The notes under the pieces were generated by a model, which made no database searches, was not told where the DNA came from, and was given only the letters and a program-made list of their open reading frames with translations. Positions 43,892 through 44,574 of a stretch of 44,574 nt of DNA are shown here, in pieces. Every line of letters starts with the position of its first letter. Position 1 is the first letter of the stretch. Source of the stretch: Oehlia diaphana (Eukaryota > Glomeromycota > Glomeromycetes > Glomerales > Glomeraceae); assembly GCA_003833135.1 (NCBI GenBank), contig QZLH01001071.1, forward strand, positions 1-44,574, written 5' to 3'. The position numbers were made by a program, and so were the translations under genes.

Positions 43892-43901
43892 AATATTAGC
43901 T

Positions 43902-44574
43902 ATAAATTAAAAAAGTTTATTGAAATTAAATTACTATATATTAAACAAATCACAATAACTGATTTTTTAAAAAGAAGGTTAATCTACTAAAAATCACTAA
44001 TAATAGAAAAAAATAAGCAAATTACTTATGTAAAAATAATCAAATAGAATTCAGATAATGATAGCAGTAGGTTTAACTTATCATTTTCTTTAGATAATAA
44101 AAAATAATACTTATACTAAAAAAATAGATATTTGTCAAATAAAATAAATTTATTAAAAAAAAAAATTATCATATCAGAGAAAATGTATCAAATTATTTAA
44201 ATATAATATTTTAATAGTAATACATATGGGCCAATTCTTGGAATTTAATTTTTTTACACAAAAATAATTTATTAAAGCAAATATAAATTATTATTTATAT
44301 AAGAATAATAATTTTATACTAAATAATGCAAAAAAAACTAATTAATTATATAATTTTTAATTTTTTTTTAATATAAGATATCATTAAAATTTAATAGATC
44401 AAATATAACTCTCATGACAAAATCATTGATAATTCTTCATAGAAATAAGCTATGGTAAATAAATTTATATTCATTTGAAAGAGAAAATCAAGATCTATCT
44501 AATGAATCTAAAATCAAGTGAATTGAATCACTAGTTGTTCAGTAATCACATTCAGTATATTTATTGAATTTTAT
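43902..44574. other. AT-rich right edge, no gene
   Basis: Nothing supported. 44440-44574 is slightly more complex (AAGAGAAAATCAAGATCTATC) but has no open frame. Confidence 0.4.

Overview
This is a very AT-rich eukaryotic window with short spliced introns (mostly 64-85 nt, GT..AG), long A/T homopolymers, decayed transposons and no operons. The protein families point to an arbuscular mycorrhizal fungus (Glomeromycotina, Rhizophagus-like). They include zinc-ribbon TKL-type kinases with the tail motif IGPVTTNNPDAIYKSRYLS, a Crinkler-type effector relic with SAM-like and PD-(D/E)XK domains, a FunK1-like kinase relic, a DIRS-like reverse transcriptase fragment and a Mutator-like transposase. The assignment rests on family recognition, not on a search.

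Layout. 1-1186: 5' part of a Mutator-like transposase gene running off the left edge (minus). 2532-3301: four-exon membrane protein (plus). 3483-3968: three-exon 112-aa protein (minus). 4305-4463: relic of a methyltransferase exon (minus). 4636-12916: three minus-strand kinase loci (K1 frameshifted, K1b relic, K2 intact) with two MITEs between them. 13-16.1 kb: simple repeats and a 454-base assembly gap. 16123-18798: a small basic protein and a five-block region holding a four-exon N-myristoylated methyltransferase. 19600-31600: four plus-strand kinase loci (K3 intact, K4 exon-fusion relic, K5 frameshifted, K6 decayed and hit by two insertions) with a secreted ML-domain gene between K3 and K4. 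31.6-34.2 kb: decayed FunK1-like material and a MITE. 34.2-38.3 kb: AT-rich repeat DNA with a large imperfect inverted repeat. 38998-40530: decayed Crinkler gene. 40.5-44.57 kb: AT-rich, no gene, with a MITE flanked by a perfect 10-bp target duplication.

The kinase loci form a head-to-head inverted array: minus copies on the left, plus copies on the right, diverging from the gap. They share an N-terminal CxxC..CxxC ribbon, a phase-0 intron after the alpha-C region, a single large catalytic exon ending in phase 1, and then a set of tiny C-terminal exons that nearly all start and end in phase 1. That arrangement would let splicing swap tails freely and is the most distinctive feature of the window. 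K3 and K4 are a tandem duplication including about 450 bp of upstream DNA; a 2.2-kb segment with the ML gene now splits the K4 upstream region. Five of the seven kinase copies are broken, each in a different way, which indicates rapid birth and death of the family.
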